Origin: Mantis religiosa
Taxonomy: Eukaryota; Arthropoda; Insecta; Mantodea; Mantidae
DNA: 64,000 bases
Direction of reading: 5' to 3'
NCBI GenBank assembly: GCA_030765055.1
Contig: CM060953.1
Location: forward strand, 23,259,687 to 23,323,686
Below, one piece after another: positions 12,896-24,170 of this stretch. A program made the position numbers and the translations under genes. Positions within the stretch are counted from its first letter, which is position 1; every line of letters begins with the position of its first letter. The notes beneath the pieces were generated by a model. The model made no database searches, was not told where the DNA came from, and saw only the letters and a program-made list of their open reading frames with translations.

Positions 12896-14954
12896 TCACA
12901 AGGTATGTCATTAGGTTTTCATGAACATGTGACAATGACAGAAAGTTGGCCTGTTATTCGTGACCCTATAACCTGACTCACGTTACTTGGTCACGACTAT
13001 GATTGCACCGAGGTGAAACATGAGTAAAAATGTCAACCATGTTTGCCAGGGATAATATTTACAACGTCTTAATTAAATCAGAAGCACTTAGAATATCAAG
13101 TTAAATTTTCTAGCAGAATGTCGTCGCCAAGTGATGGCACAGTTTTGCCAAGCAGGGGAGTAAGTCAGGGGAGAGGAGATACATTCTGTAGGCAGTTAGT
13201 TGATTGAGAGGTAAACAATGGTTGCTGTTCTGCACACCAACAAAGTAATGTAAACGAATGTCCCAACAGTAAGTATTCTAAATGAAGTAGGTATAGCATG
13301 TGTGAATGTCTAATATTGTTTGTGTTACATATTGTAATAATGGAAGATGAAATGTGGCTTTTTCCAAGATATGATTCACCATATTGTCACTCTAGGAAAG
13401 TTGAATTCAAGTATGTGCATGAAGCACATTAAATATTCTATATTTTGATATATTTATTTTAAAGATATAAAACAAAGTTATATTTGATTTTTATTCCATT
13501 CGAATGTTATGATTTACGTCATATCTGGGTGGGTTAATGCTAGTGACCTTGCTACTGGAATCAATATGTTTACCATGAGTGATTAATTTTATTTTCACGT
13601 ATAATTCCTTTTATGTACCATGGCTGAAGGAATCTGATGTCACTAACATACTCTTTCTACTAATTTCTGTACAAATTATTCTTAAAAACCCTTATTGTTC
13701 TATCTCTTCATTTGTAGAAATTGATTATTTACTTATTTACATCTTAGATACAATAGGAATGAAAGAATATACTAAACTTTAAGTGATGGTGAAATCTATA
13801 AATAGCTGACCACTATGTGATGACTTTGAAATTCTATTTTCTTTGCACGACTAAGGCTTTAACCAAGAACTATTTATGCAGAAAAAAGATTTATTTTTAA
13901 TTCAGAAATGAAGAAGAAATATCTCGAAATTTATTGCTTTCCAGTAAAATATGAGATAAATTGTGAGCTTTAACAAAACACACCTTTTTGTGTAGTAAAG
14001 TTTGTCTAACAGTATCTCTTATGCTTTACAATTATGGTAGTCACCCAGAACGAACAGGATTTCAAAGGGCATTTCCAGATAATTCAAAATATACATTTAA
14101 TTTATCACGAACACACCTTAAACATATTGTATTTTAATCAAAGTCGTTACAGCCGATTTGTGAGAAAATTAAAATTTTCGAAAAATCGTTCACTGGATGA
14201 GGAATTTTGTGAAAAATAATCGTGTGGTATCCTTCCTCGACTTAAATACCTACCAAATATTTAAAAGAAATTCTATTTTTGATTTATGCTGTTCACACAC
14301 CCACTCGGATATTTTCTGAAAATGCCTTCTTGATTTAGGTGGCATAAAACGTATTTTTGGTGACATTTCGATATCAGATTTTTTGGTGGAATGTAATACC
14401 TTCTCAACTTGTATGGAATAATGCTATACATTAAGTGCATTGGATCATTTTGGAAGTAGAAAATACTGGAATGTGACTTCAGTTCCCATAGCAGTCTTAA
14501 AGCAGAATTCGAACAAGCAAACGTCTAAAAAGGTTATAAAGCTTGAAGTTTGCAATTGCATATGTTCTGTATAGAATCTATCTCATTACCTACTGAATTT
14601 ATTCCGGATAAGTTTAAAAAGCTGTACACTCGTCTAAGAGAAAGTGGCGTTATTTATTCTATTCATAACTGACCTAGACGGCTAACCTGTCAAGACAAGT
14701 GGGGCACCACGTGCTATAACGGTGACAAATATTGCATGCCAAACTATTTACATTGACGGGAGCAAAAGGTAGTCCAGTAACTCATTTTATTCTTATGTCC
14801 ACCACTTGTCACTCATAAAAGTCACCTACACTCTAATGTGTCCAAAATCTAACAACACTATGTATTTGTTTATGTTATATTTATAATACCCATTTATACC
14901 TAATTGTAACATTACCGCTAATTATTAAGGGATTTTATTTTATATTTTTTATAA
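12896..14954. other. No recognisable gene
   Basis: About 2 kb of AT-rich sequence. The two largest frames (67 codons at 13579-13782 and 61 codons at 14034-14219) look like no known protein and have the low-complexity composition expected from AT-rich DNA. Confidence 0.6.
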
Positions 14955-15236
14955 TTTACTTCCTCCAGTATTAAGTCATATCGGACGATGAAAGAAATAA
15001 TGTTTAAATGAGTATAGGGTACATAGACCTTAGAGTTACCAGACATTCATCATTCAGGATAAGAGAAAACCTCCAATGTTAAGTCATAACGAACGATGAA
15101 TATGAAATGATCTTCAAATGAGTCCAGGGTGTATAGAGCTTAAAGTTAGCAGACACTTATCTTTCTGTATAAGAGATAACCCGGTAAAAATCGTATCCGG
15201 ATAAGTCACCCTGACCGAGATTCGAACTTGGGAACA
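14955..15236 (-). mobile_element. SINE family A with duplicated core (copy 3)
   Basis: The core block that starts CCTCCA(G/A)... occurs twice in direct order, at about 14962 and 15070, a spacing of 108 bp. A single head follows, with the damaged B box reading GAGATTCGAACTTGGGAAC near 15219-15236. The break points of the duplication match those of the six-unit array at 47751-48372. The tRNA-like head is truncated before the A box. Confidence 0.82.
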
Positions 15237-16900
15237 GCCAATTGATTGCCCATGCCATGAAGCAATTCATACTTACTCCTTAACGAATTTCATTCTTAAC
15301 GACTTTTATATACCTACCTAATTGGCACAGTGCAAGAGATACGGAAAATCTTACTCTGCAAAAAATATACATCACGTTAAAGATATAACACAAAAAGTAC
15401 TATGACGTTAATCACTGCAGTAATTGATGTGTTTTTTTGTTTACGTAATAAACTAAATAAAAACATAATAACGGCCAAAATCACTGTAGTATATACGATT
15501 TCAATAAACGATCCAAAGTTATTACATAGAATAATGTTCTTGAAAATGCCTGGGATGCAAATTCCAACTCGCTATAAAAAATCCTCTAGTTTCCCTTTAG
15601 TATGACAAATTACCTCCCGGATGTTTGTCTGCCCTGCCAACATGCTAAGTAGTGTGTAACCAAGAAATTAAAACCCGGCAGGATATCAATAGCAGCTTTT
15701 AAACGCTACGTCAACAACCTGCAAATTATCTCCTGCAAAGTTGGCAGCCATGCAAATCATGTCGTCCGCTGCGATTCCCTACGCAGCGAGAAAGAATAAT
15801 TAATGTAATTGAGAAGAATATGACGAGGGAGGATGAAAGACAAGAGCAGGAGGGGCTGGCAAATGTAATTTGTGTTAGAAAATCAGAGTAGGGAGGGAGG
15901 GAGGTGTTGAGGGTTTGATCGATTTCTTCCTTAAGTTTATTTTTTGTCCGAAAGGGAGTGTGATTATACACCAGAACCCTCCGTAGTTAGACATGATAGG
16001 TACTCTCTGATAATTTTTCACTTGTTTCTTCTCCCTGATCATTTTTTCCCCTTTATAAGTACTGGGTCGAGAAAGGCAGCTTATTTAAAGTTTAATGCGC
16101 AAGAAAGCGCCTGGGGGGAACGTTTTGGTTGTAAAACAAGACTAACGACTGTAGGGGAAGAAATATCAAGATGTTATAGTACCTGAGTATAATCTAATTC
16201 AACCATGAAACCAAAGTGCTTGCGTCCCATTTACTACCTTCTTGTTGATCCTTGCTCTTCACATTCAGGGAAAAGCATTGCATTCCATTAAGTCGAGATT
16301 TCAGCGAAGAAACACTTGTAAGACAAGTACAGAGAAGGAAATGGCTAAGCATGAAAGTAAGATCACCCGGTGTGACGCCTGTTCATTTCTTGCATCCCTC
16401 CCTTCCTTAAGTGTGGTGGATCACCTCCCCGGTTTCGCCAGAAGCAAGTCTCCCTCAGCAGCCTGCCTCAATAGCGATTCATTGACCTCATCCATTCTTC
16501 CAGAGGGTGGTGACCAAAAATGATCTGCGTCTGGTCAGGGCGAGAGGTGTGCCTGGTCACACACATATATCAAAATGAACAGAATTAGCTACCCAGGTTC
16601 TCCCAGAAAGCCACTGTCTACCTCCACAGTTTCCTTTCTTATATATTTTACAGAAATGTCAGTTGATTGCTCGACAGTAATGCCCGATTTCGCCAACAAA
16701 TGTTAATATCGACGTTAACAAATGTAACGTAACAGCGCTAACAAAGCTGTTAAGTTTCTTGCATTTCAGCAACTTGTTTTATGAAAATGTTAACAAACAC
16801 GTGTTAACGCCAAGACACTTGTAAATATTACAGCTATAGAAGGCTGTGGATGTGTCGTATTATTTTATGAACGTATTTGTTTTCATTTTCGTCAGCTGAA
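15237..16900. other. No recognisable gene
   Basis: The stretch 15.7-16.6 kb is less AT-rich than average and holds several open frames of 80-93 codons on both strands (15726-15971, 15944-16186, 16242-16523). None shows a recognisable domain, and they overlap each other, so I treat them as chance. Confidence 0.5.
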
Positions 16901-16909
16901 GAAATGGTG

Positions 16910-17165
16910 GATGTACAAAATCGTAAGAGATGCCATGGGACAAATTTCTCATTCATGGAGAAAGAATTGTTAATTGAATTAGTGAGAAGTATAAGAATAT
17001 CTTGGAAAACAAGAGGATGGATGCGGTGTATGTAAAATAGAAAGATGTCACGAGGGAAAAAATTGGAAACAAATTTAATTCAAATGTATGTGTCACTACT
17101 ACGAAACAACTTCGTCATATTACGTAAATTTAAAACGAGGTGCGAAGAAGGACAAGTGACGAGTT
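16910..17165 (+). pseudogene. Myb/SANT-like DNA-binding domain remnant
   Basis: Two plus-strand frames together read like the N-terminal Myb/SANT-type domain common in insect transposon-linked and regulatory proteins. The first part reads GTNFSFMEKELLIELVRS (about 16938-16992). A frame change then gives KYKNILENKRMDAVYVK, a stop, KDVTREKIGNKFNS and TKQLRH, and another frame change ends in NLKRGAKKDK (about 17128-17157). The order (F-S-x-x-E-K-x-L-L-x-x-L-V start, K-x-x-W/R-E-K-I middle, K-Q-L-R then N-L-K end) is what I know of this domain class. It carries at least two frameshifts and an internal stop, so it is a fossil. It may derive from a Harbinger-type element or from a host gene; the sequence does not say which. 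Confidence 0.6.
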
Positions 17166-17448
17166 ACTTGAAAGTTTCAAGATGGGAGGTGGACAGTGTA
17201 TTATCCACATAATTCAGTGAATTATAAAATCGCAAAGTTATTAATACTTGAAGGAAAGGCGAGATCGGCATATTCCTTTCGATGTATATTCTAACTCAGT
17301 ATTACGTAAATTTAATATGAGGTACGAAGAAGGACAAGTGACGAGTGACTTGAACATTTCAAGAAGGGAGGTGAACAGTGTGTTATCCACATAATTCAGT
17401 GAATTATAAAATCGGAAAGTTATTAATACTTGAAGGAAATGCATTGTG
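17119..17448. repeat. Tandem duplication, 182-bp period
   Basis: The unit starting TACGTAAATTTAAAACGAGG (17121) recurs at 17303, diverged by perhaps a tenth. Shared blocks include GAAGAAGGACAAGTGACGAG and TGTTATCCACATAATTCAGT. The duplicated unit begins inside the end of the Myb/SANT-like remnant, so its last residues are present twice. Confidence 0.9.
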
Positions 17449-20079
17449 TATGCCCCTAAATGTTTGTAGTCGATGCATGAACAACATTTAAACCCATTTT
17501 CTGAAATCTGAATGCATAAGAAAATTTAACGTCTGAACGGCTTGCTGACTAAAATTTATTGAAGCGTTTGGGATATGATTATTATTACTTTTAATTCAGT
17601 TTTCAATCACAACAAAGTTTTGAAGTACAATAATTATTTGCAACAACAATGATGTTTGTGGATAAACTAGACAAATTACAGTAGGACCATTTTAAATGCA
17701 GACTTAATTTGTGAACCAGTGTTTATTAGGGCTTTGTGGTTGTTTCTGCGTTTGTTTGATAAATAAATAAAATATGGTTACTTTGTTGAAAGTGACACTT
17801 AGTATTGCATACAACATTATTCCAGTCAGTAAAAAATTACATTATCTCATATCCGATTATATTTTTGGAGCCATTTTTGTAGAAGGTTTTCCTTCATTTC
17901 CACAATTTCTTTTAAAAAAATCCTGTAAAATAGCAATGAGAGCTAGCGTAAGCTTATCATAATTTTCAATATTTCACGACTCTATAAAAAGCTGAGTTTA
18001 TATACCAAAAAATATTAATATGTTTTAATATTCCTGAGGTAATATCTGCATTCTTAAATCAATAGTTGTTTACTTTAGAAGTAATTCTGTAATACCACAA
18101 TATTATGTATTATATACAACTGTGTCCTTACTTACTGCATATTGAACTGTTTCCAACTTCTCCACTTACCTGAAACAATTAGAAAATCAAAATTAATTCG
18201 TTATTTAAAATATGTGGACATGAATACAACCCTAAATTATAAAATGGTATATTGAAAGCACATTTACGATTTACGCAGAATCTAAGAGATAAACACTGAA
18301 AAACATCGCGTAGTGTTTTTCAATAAAAATAAATCTAATATATGATACTAGGAAGGATATTATGTTAACTTGTGCAGCGTATTAAGTCTAATGTTTACAT
18401 GTAATGTACTTATTTAGACACAAACTCCGTTTTAATGATCTTTTCGCACTGGTATGCATTCTTCTGCTCTCCCTAATACAATCTTTAACAACACACAAAA
18501 TTTATACAGCGTAAGGTCAGGCGTTAAATAGTCATGTGTATGTCATATGTGTTAATAGTCATCCTGAGGGACAGTTTAAAGGAAGGATTCCTCTACCTTT
18601 TGTTTACAGGAATTTACATGCAGATGTATTTAATTCTTTAAGTAATACATGTGATTATTATAACTATGTACATGGTTGTGGGAATATAAATTTGATAATT
18701 CACTTGCAGGATGAGACGGTTATTTCATATTTTTCAAATATTGAAGAATTTGTTCTAAATTGTTTTGGAAAAGGTAGTTAAATAGGAAATGTGAAATTGG
18801 GTAGGCCATAGAATGATACAACTTACGTAACAGTGCTGCTATTGGTAATTACAATAATGTAAATACGTAATGTGGTGACGTGGACCAATAGTATAGAAGT
18901 AATTTAGATGTTCTAGAAACATCGTGCGCAGAGAATCCAGAATATTCAGATAGCTTGACGTCATTCTGCAAAGGAACATTCCCATAGTAAGATGTAAGAC
19001 GCTCTGCAAGTTTGCAGAAACTTAAAGGTCAACAATGCATTTTATGAAAGGACGGAAACTATGGAATTTAAAATTGTAATACAATTTATTAATGGTTTTG
19101 CGGAATAAATTCCGCGAAATTTAAAGGAGAAGAATTGTAATTATTTTCCAAACATTGCAGCATAAAGTATTTCTCACTCCGATACTACGACCAGAGATAA
19201 GATTCATTGGTCCAGAGCTCCAGGGCATCTGCAAGAATTCTACCAGATCGTCACCAAAAGGTGAGAATAATTAATCATCCATCATCAGGTCTTTTGAAAA
19301 CTATCCAGTTGCAAAATTATCGCCACAACGCGGGGCTTCTGGAACACCGTCATCTACCATCCCTCGAACATTTTGCAAATTTTCTGTTGCAAATATTAAG
19401 ATAAATGAACATGTTAAACAAGGAAGTATTTTGTATTGCAAAACAACCAACTTGTCGTCGAGATTCATTTGAAAACATTCTTTATATTAGTAGATTTGCA
19501 CTAATTTTCCTGCCAGTTATGTAAACATTTATTATACAGTAAACTTACTTTACCACCAACTTCAACTATCAATTTGTCCATCAATTATAAATCAATAAGC
19601 AGTCAATGAATAAATGAATAAATACAATGTATTTATTATCCATCATTAAGGCAATACAGCAATATATCTCTATTAATAATGCAGTAGATATGATTTCATT
19701 TAAACATATAAAATAAAATTGTTGCTAGCTTCTGATATTCATCTACTGAAAAAAGAAAAGGGCTGTTCAACAATTATGATACCATAGATATTTTCAAAGA
19801 AGGTACTGAACAGTGTAGTCATTTGTTAAACAATGTAATAGCCGCAGTTCAGCTGAGCATAAAAAAAGGAATATTCTAATGGTTTGCATTTCAAGATTGA
19901 TAACTGCGAATATTTATTCACATTCCTTAATGTAAATAAGTACGCTAGAGACATATAAATTCCTAAGAGCTTTCCTGGACATATGGTATGGTAATATGCA
20001 TGATGACATTTCATGCACTTCACTACTTTCCTTTATTTCACTGCTGTTTCCTTGCATAACTTTATCTCTTTATTTCTAA
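17449..20079. other. No recognisable gene
   Basis: About 2.6 kb of AT-rich DNA. An 81-codon frame at 18536-18781 (contains HPEGQFKGRIPLPFVYRN) has a less skewed composition than its neighbours, but I do not recognise it. The 65-codon frame at 19207-19404 is likewise unassigned. Confidence 0.5.
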
Positions 20080-20717
20080 GGAGATATTTCCATTTTATAT
20101 TACCTTGACACCAGATCTTATAAATAGCACCAAGTTTCATCATCTTGATCAGTCATAATGGCTAAATCTCTAGCAAGAATAATTCGCCTTTCTTTATGTT
20201 CCCGAGTCAACATTTTCGGATTCAACTTGTTACTAATTTAATGCACGTTAACAATTTTTTAACAGTTTTTGGAACACCTCCAAAGGAAATTCCAACCTCT
20301 GCTGACAATTCTCTCGTCAGGCATCTCTAATGACATCTCGCGCACGCTGAATGTTTGTTTCATTAATTGCAGTTGAAGGTTGACTGGTCGCCTTTGATAA
20401 ACACACGGAATTCAGAAAATTGTTTACGCCAGGTATACGTACAACATAATTTGTAACCATAAACGTCTTGAAACATTCTTAACAGCTCCGAAGGAGATTT
20501 GCGGAACAAACCAAAAACTTGAATTGACAATTGCCGTGTACCTAGCCCACATTCTGAACTGCAACGACCAACAATCACGCAAACAACAGCCATCTTTCAG
20601 GTAATAACAAAATGAGTAAGTTCATTGAATCTTTACAGAACCGAAAAATAAATACTGCTAATATGTAAAATTTAACCATTTATCTAACCATTTCGGAAAC
20701 TTTTTGATCTCAGTATG
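20080..20717 (-). mobile_element. 3'-truncated mariner fragment
   Basis: A terminal repeat at 20690-20717 reads, on the minus strand, CATACTGAGATCAAAAAGTT then TCCGAAATGG. This is close to the right-end repeat of the 8.2-kb mariner. Behind it lies the N-terminal half of a transposase (separate entry). The second terminal repeat was not found, and coding similarity ends near 20080 soon after the first catalytic Asp. The element was therefore truncated or later rearranged. Confidence 0.7.
20090..20598 (-). pseudogene. Mariner transposase N-terminal remnant
   Basis: The minus-strand frame from 20593 includes SPSELLRMFQDVYGYKLCCT and a KQFSEF segment, matching the first helix-turn-helix and linker of mariner transposases (S-x-x-E-x-L-x-M-x-Q-x-x-Y-G pattern). 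In another frame follow NIQRARDVIRDA, a stop, and RELSAEVGISFG, matching the second helix-turn-helix. KMLTREHKERR, LARDL and the first catalytic motif (DDETW in place of the usual G-D-E-T-W) come next, near 20130-20210. The second and third catalytic residues are absent. Frame changes and stops show that it is dead. Confidence 0.72.
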
Positions 20718-20825
20718 TCCAATATTGTGATTTTGTAAGCTGTTAACACTGTTGCTATGAAGGTCAAACAACGATAAATGCCAAATAAAAGCTGATTAGA
20801 TCCTCCCATTATACTTGGATATACT

Positions 20826-21003
20826 GCAATTGTACACTGTCGCGAGGCATTGCTGTGGCGGGCATGGCCGGCGCGCGTGAAAGAGTCAGATAGTGTAGCG
20901 CGGAGATAAAAGCTTGCCGAAACAGAGAAAGAAAGAGACAGATAGATGTCTGGAAATTTCTTCTTTTCTGATGCCGTCTTGATTGTTACAGAGCGTTCCA
21001 CTG
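20826..21003 (+). repeat. Inverted copy of LTR U3 sequence
   Basis: This block is the inverted counterpart of 21325-21493, the U3 end of the LTR described next. Blocks in common include GGAGATAAAAGCTTGCCGAA and TTCTTCTTTTCTGATGCCGT. It sits directly downstream of that LTR's primer-binding site, where leader or gag sequence would be expected. Confidence 0.82.
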
Positions 21004-21027
21004 TCGTGTTCCACTCCTGACACCAAT

Positions 21028-21493
21028 TGTGAATTTGCGGGTTCGTAAAATTAAAAGTCTAGTTTGCATAAATTCAAACTGCTCTTTGTATCAGTAGAAA
21101 GACAGTTTGTACACTCCTTAACAGGTTCTAAATGTGACATGTCATACACAGGGTAGTCTCTGGTTGCTTCACCACACATAAACAAACTAACAAAGTCACT
21201 CGCGGTACACTTCAAAGGTCCACTACATAATTAACAGTTCTCCACTTTCAACTCACAACTCCATTAACAACTGAACTGCGTTAACAGCCGTGGCACTTTT
21301 ATATCTCATGTCGCTGTTTCTAAAAATTAGTGGAACGCTTTGTAGCAATCAAGACGGCATCAGAAAAGAAGAAACTTCCAAACATTTATCTGTCTCTTTC
21401 GTTCTCTGTTTCGGCAAGCTTTTATCTCCACGCTGCACTATCTCTCTCTTTCGCGCGCGCCGGCCGCGCCCACCGCAACAATGTCTCCTGACA
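21028..21493 (-). mobile_element. LTR of a retrotransposon, with primer-binding site
   Basis: A 466-bp long terminal repeat read on the minus strand, starting TGTCAGGAGACATTG (21493) and ending TTCACA. It has a TATA box (TATAAAA on the minus strand, 21297-21303) and an LTR end (ACGAACCCGCAAATTCACA) like those of two other LTR copies here. Immediately behind the end lies TGGTGTCAGGAGTGG (minus strand of 21011-21025), a TGG-started string in the place and form of a tRNA primer-binding site. It is therefore a 5' LTR and not a solo LTR. No gag or pol sequence follows: the next 180 bp are an inverted copy of U3. The type (Ty3/gypsy or BEL) cannot be fixed without pol. Confidence 0.72.
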
Positions 21494-23260
21494 ATACTTT
21501 ATAATTTAATACTCAGAGCTCGTAAGATTCCTACTGTGAATTAAAGAAATCAATTTTAATACTTGCATATAAGTAACTATTTAAAGAGATTATGTTCTGC
21601 ACCAAATAATAGGTAATAAATACCACGAACGACATGTCTTGCATATAGCAAAACGTTTTGTTAGAGTTGAGTGAATCAGAGATATGCATCAATCACTCTG
21701 CACTTTTTCTATCGACTTGCCAAATTCTGATTGCGAGATGGACCCTTCACATACTCACACATGTAAATAACTACGTTTGTGGCAAAGAATTTCCACGCAG
21801 GGTGGGGGAGAGGCCCCTTCCTTTTTATTTGAAGAAGGGGGAATGAGTCTTAAATTTCAAATGACAGCCGCAATTCGATTGTACCCTCTGCCTGCGACAG
21901 TTACGTCAAGCAAAAAGAAAGACAGAAAAAAAAAAAAAAGATAAAGAAGTTTGTGTAGGGTGAAAGTTAGGGTTGCGTTGCAGAGTTCTGTCTAATCAAG
22001 CGTACTAGGGGTTGATTAGGCTGTATTTACTGAGGAAAATAACAGCGGAAGGACGAAGTCAGTCCCCATCCCCCGATGTGAGGGGCAAGCAATCAGAACG
22101 TACAGGGAGGAGGGTATAACCGTCCGCTTCCGACACACTGGTCAGCAGTCCTGCTCTCCTCATACGTGGATTATAATACTTCTCTCTTCCTTCTTTCACT
22201 ATTTCCTTCCTCAAATCTCACTCTCTTTATTTCTACATTCTTTTCTATCTGCTAATAGTACATAGTCCAAGTACTCGTATTACATGCCACCCATAAATTA
22301 ATAGCAGGATTTCACCAAAAATAAAGTTTTTGAGGCTACTTCTAAATAATAATAATCATGATGATGTTAATGATGGTAAGAAAATGATCCGTGCATGTAT
22401 GTCCATGAAGAACGTAACTCAAAAACGGAAATTGGGATTAATAACAAACTTGAATTCATGTCCAACATTTTCCAAGAAAACGACACGAAAATGTTCAAAG
22501 AAATTCTCCACCTTAAACAACACTTTATAAAGAATAGTTTTTCTTAAATTTTTGTTTTATGAAAAATGCCATACTTTTGAGATATGTAAATTAGATAAAA
22601 GCAAAAGTTTATTGCGTTCACTCATACACTTTTCTGCCAAATTTTGTACCAAATTCCTCTATCTACTTCATGCTAAACCAGGTAGACGTTCATACAAATG
22701 GTCTATTACATATTTCCTTATACCTAAAGTAGGAATATGAGAATACAGTGGGATTAAGTAGAACTGAGATACCTTAAGAACTGGGTCTTATGTGACATTT
22801 CATTCACTTTGCATGACCAGGACATTTGGGAAAAGTATAACAACTGCAAAATTCAAATAAATAATAAGGAATATATTCGAAATGTTTCACTCCACAAAAT
22901 ACGTATTTAAATAAAATTATATGTTTAATGGAGATCTATATTTTTGATAATAAGATTTTTTCCATTTATTACGTAATCCAAAAGTTTGAGTATTTCTGAG
23001 TATATATACTGAAGATACAAGATCTGCATTTTGCCATGAAAATATATTTTAATCACACATTTAGAGTCATAAAATTGAATCATGAACATTTCTCCACATG
23101 TACAGCAGTTCTGGCTGCTTTTGAGTCAGGGTCTTTATAAATACATACAGAACGTTTAAAAATATTTATTTAAAAAGAAACATCTTGGCATCGAATTTTT
23201 TAACTGGAATACTTCTCTGCTTAGCCTAACTTAAACAGGACTTTATGGTGTCTATTTAGG
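21494..23260. other. No recognisable gene
   Basis: AT-rich sequence with a short poly-A run near 21927-21940. The stretch 21.9-22.2 kb is less AT-rich. Short frames at 21658-21846, 22330-22530 and 22552-22740 show no domain. Confidence 0.55.
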
Positions 23261-23969
23261 TATAGTGCGATCCATATAAATCTGAACCATTTTAATAGGC
23301 GATAACTTTTGAACCAATAATATGACACACGTATAACTTTGGGAGAATATGATACACAATTAGGAGATTACATTACACTATTTACATTTCAGAGAAAATG
23401 TTGGAAGTGTCCTCCCCCAGCATCTATACATGTTTACACTCATCTCACTATATTCTCTGAAGTTTTACGGAGAGTATCCTCGTCAGTGTTACTTATTTCG
23501 GTTCGAATTGACTCCTTAGAACATCAATTGTCCGTGGGCTATTCTTGTACACTCTATTTTTAGATATCCCCACTAGAAAAAATCCGGTGAGGTTAGTTCA
23601 GGGGATCTGGGGGCCATAGACCTTTTGAGATTATTCGATTATCAAAGAAACTGGTTACAAGTTCTATGGTGTCATTAGATGTATGGCACTTTGCTCCATC
23701 TTGCTGGAAATAACCTTCTCTCAATTCGATATCATCCATCTGCTCCACAAATGTCTTCAAGATACCCATATAAACGTCTAAAGTAGTATCAAAGAAAATG
23801 GGACCAACGATTCATATATGCTGGTGGAGGACACTTCCAACATTTTCTCTGAGATGTAAATAGTGTAGTATAATCTCCTAATTGTTTATTATATTCTCCC
23901 AAATTTGTACGCGTGTCCTATTAATGGTTCAAACCTTATGGCCTATTGAAGTGGTACAGGTTTATGTGG
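23261..23969 (-). mobile_element. Long-TIR Tc1/mariner-superfamily element (family K, copy 1)
   Basis: A 700-bp element with inverted repeats of about 160 bp: the left arm starts AGTGCGATCCATATAAATCT near 23264 and the right arm ends near 23969. It is an internally deleted copy of an IS630-Tc1-mariner type transposon. The terminal repeats are long because they include the coding sequence for the last transposase residues, which also appears in reverse at the other end. The right end has lost its last bases and runs straight into a family A SINE. The sister copy at 29395-30100 lies in the opposite orientation. Confidence 0.82.
23440..23830 (-). pseudogene. Transposase C-terminal remnant (family K)
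   Basis: On the minus strand, VGPIFFDTTLDVYMGILKTF, then ELREGYFQQDGAKCHTSNDT (second catalytic Asp in QQDGAKCHT), SFFDNRIISKGL and WPP are readable before the frame breaks. These match the catalytic C-terminal half of insect transposases with the F-Q-Q-D-G-A-x-C-H-T signature. The region of the third acidic residue is distorted (NLTGFF where S-P-D-L-T-P-x-D-F-F would be expected). The N-terminal DNA-binding half is missing. Confidence 0.8.
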
Positions 23970-24170
23970 TACGTAATTCATATCGAACGATGAATTAAAT
24001 AATGTTCAAATGAGTACAGGGTACATAGAGCTTAGAGTTACCAGACATTCATCTTTTAAATTAAGGGAAAAACCTCGGAAAACCTTATCCGGATTCTGAC
24101 TATAATTCCAACTTGGGACCTCTTGTACTAGAGGCAGACAGGCCATCGCCTACGCTACCGAGGCGGACAT
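23970..24170 (-). mobile_element. tRNA-derived SINE (family A, copy 4)
   Basis: Core blocks TCGAACGATGAATTAAATAA and AGAGCTTAGAGTTACCAGAC are followed by a head ending CTACGCTACCGAGGCGGACA. The B box is eroded (ATTCCAACTTGGGA). Its 3' end lacks about ten bases of the usual CCTCCAACG motif and is fused directly to the family K transposon. Confidence 0.82.

Noticed and set aside
15726..16523. Cluster of 80-93 codon frames suggesting a gene
   Set aside because: Frames overlap on opposite strands, none shows a domain, and openness is explained by lower AT content.
21290..21544. 84-codon plus-strand frame
   Set aside because: It is antisense to the U3 region of an LTR that reads on the minus strand.
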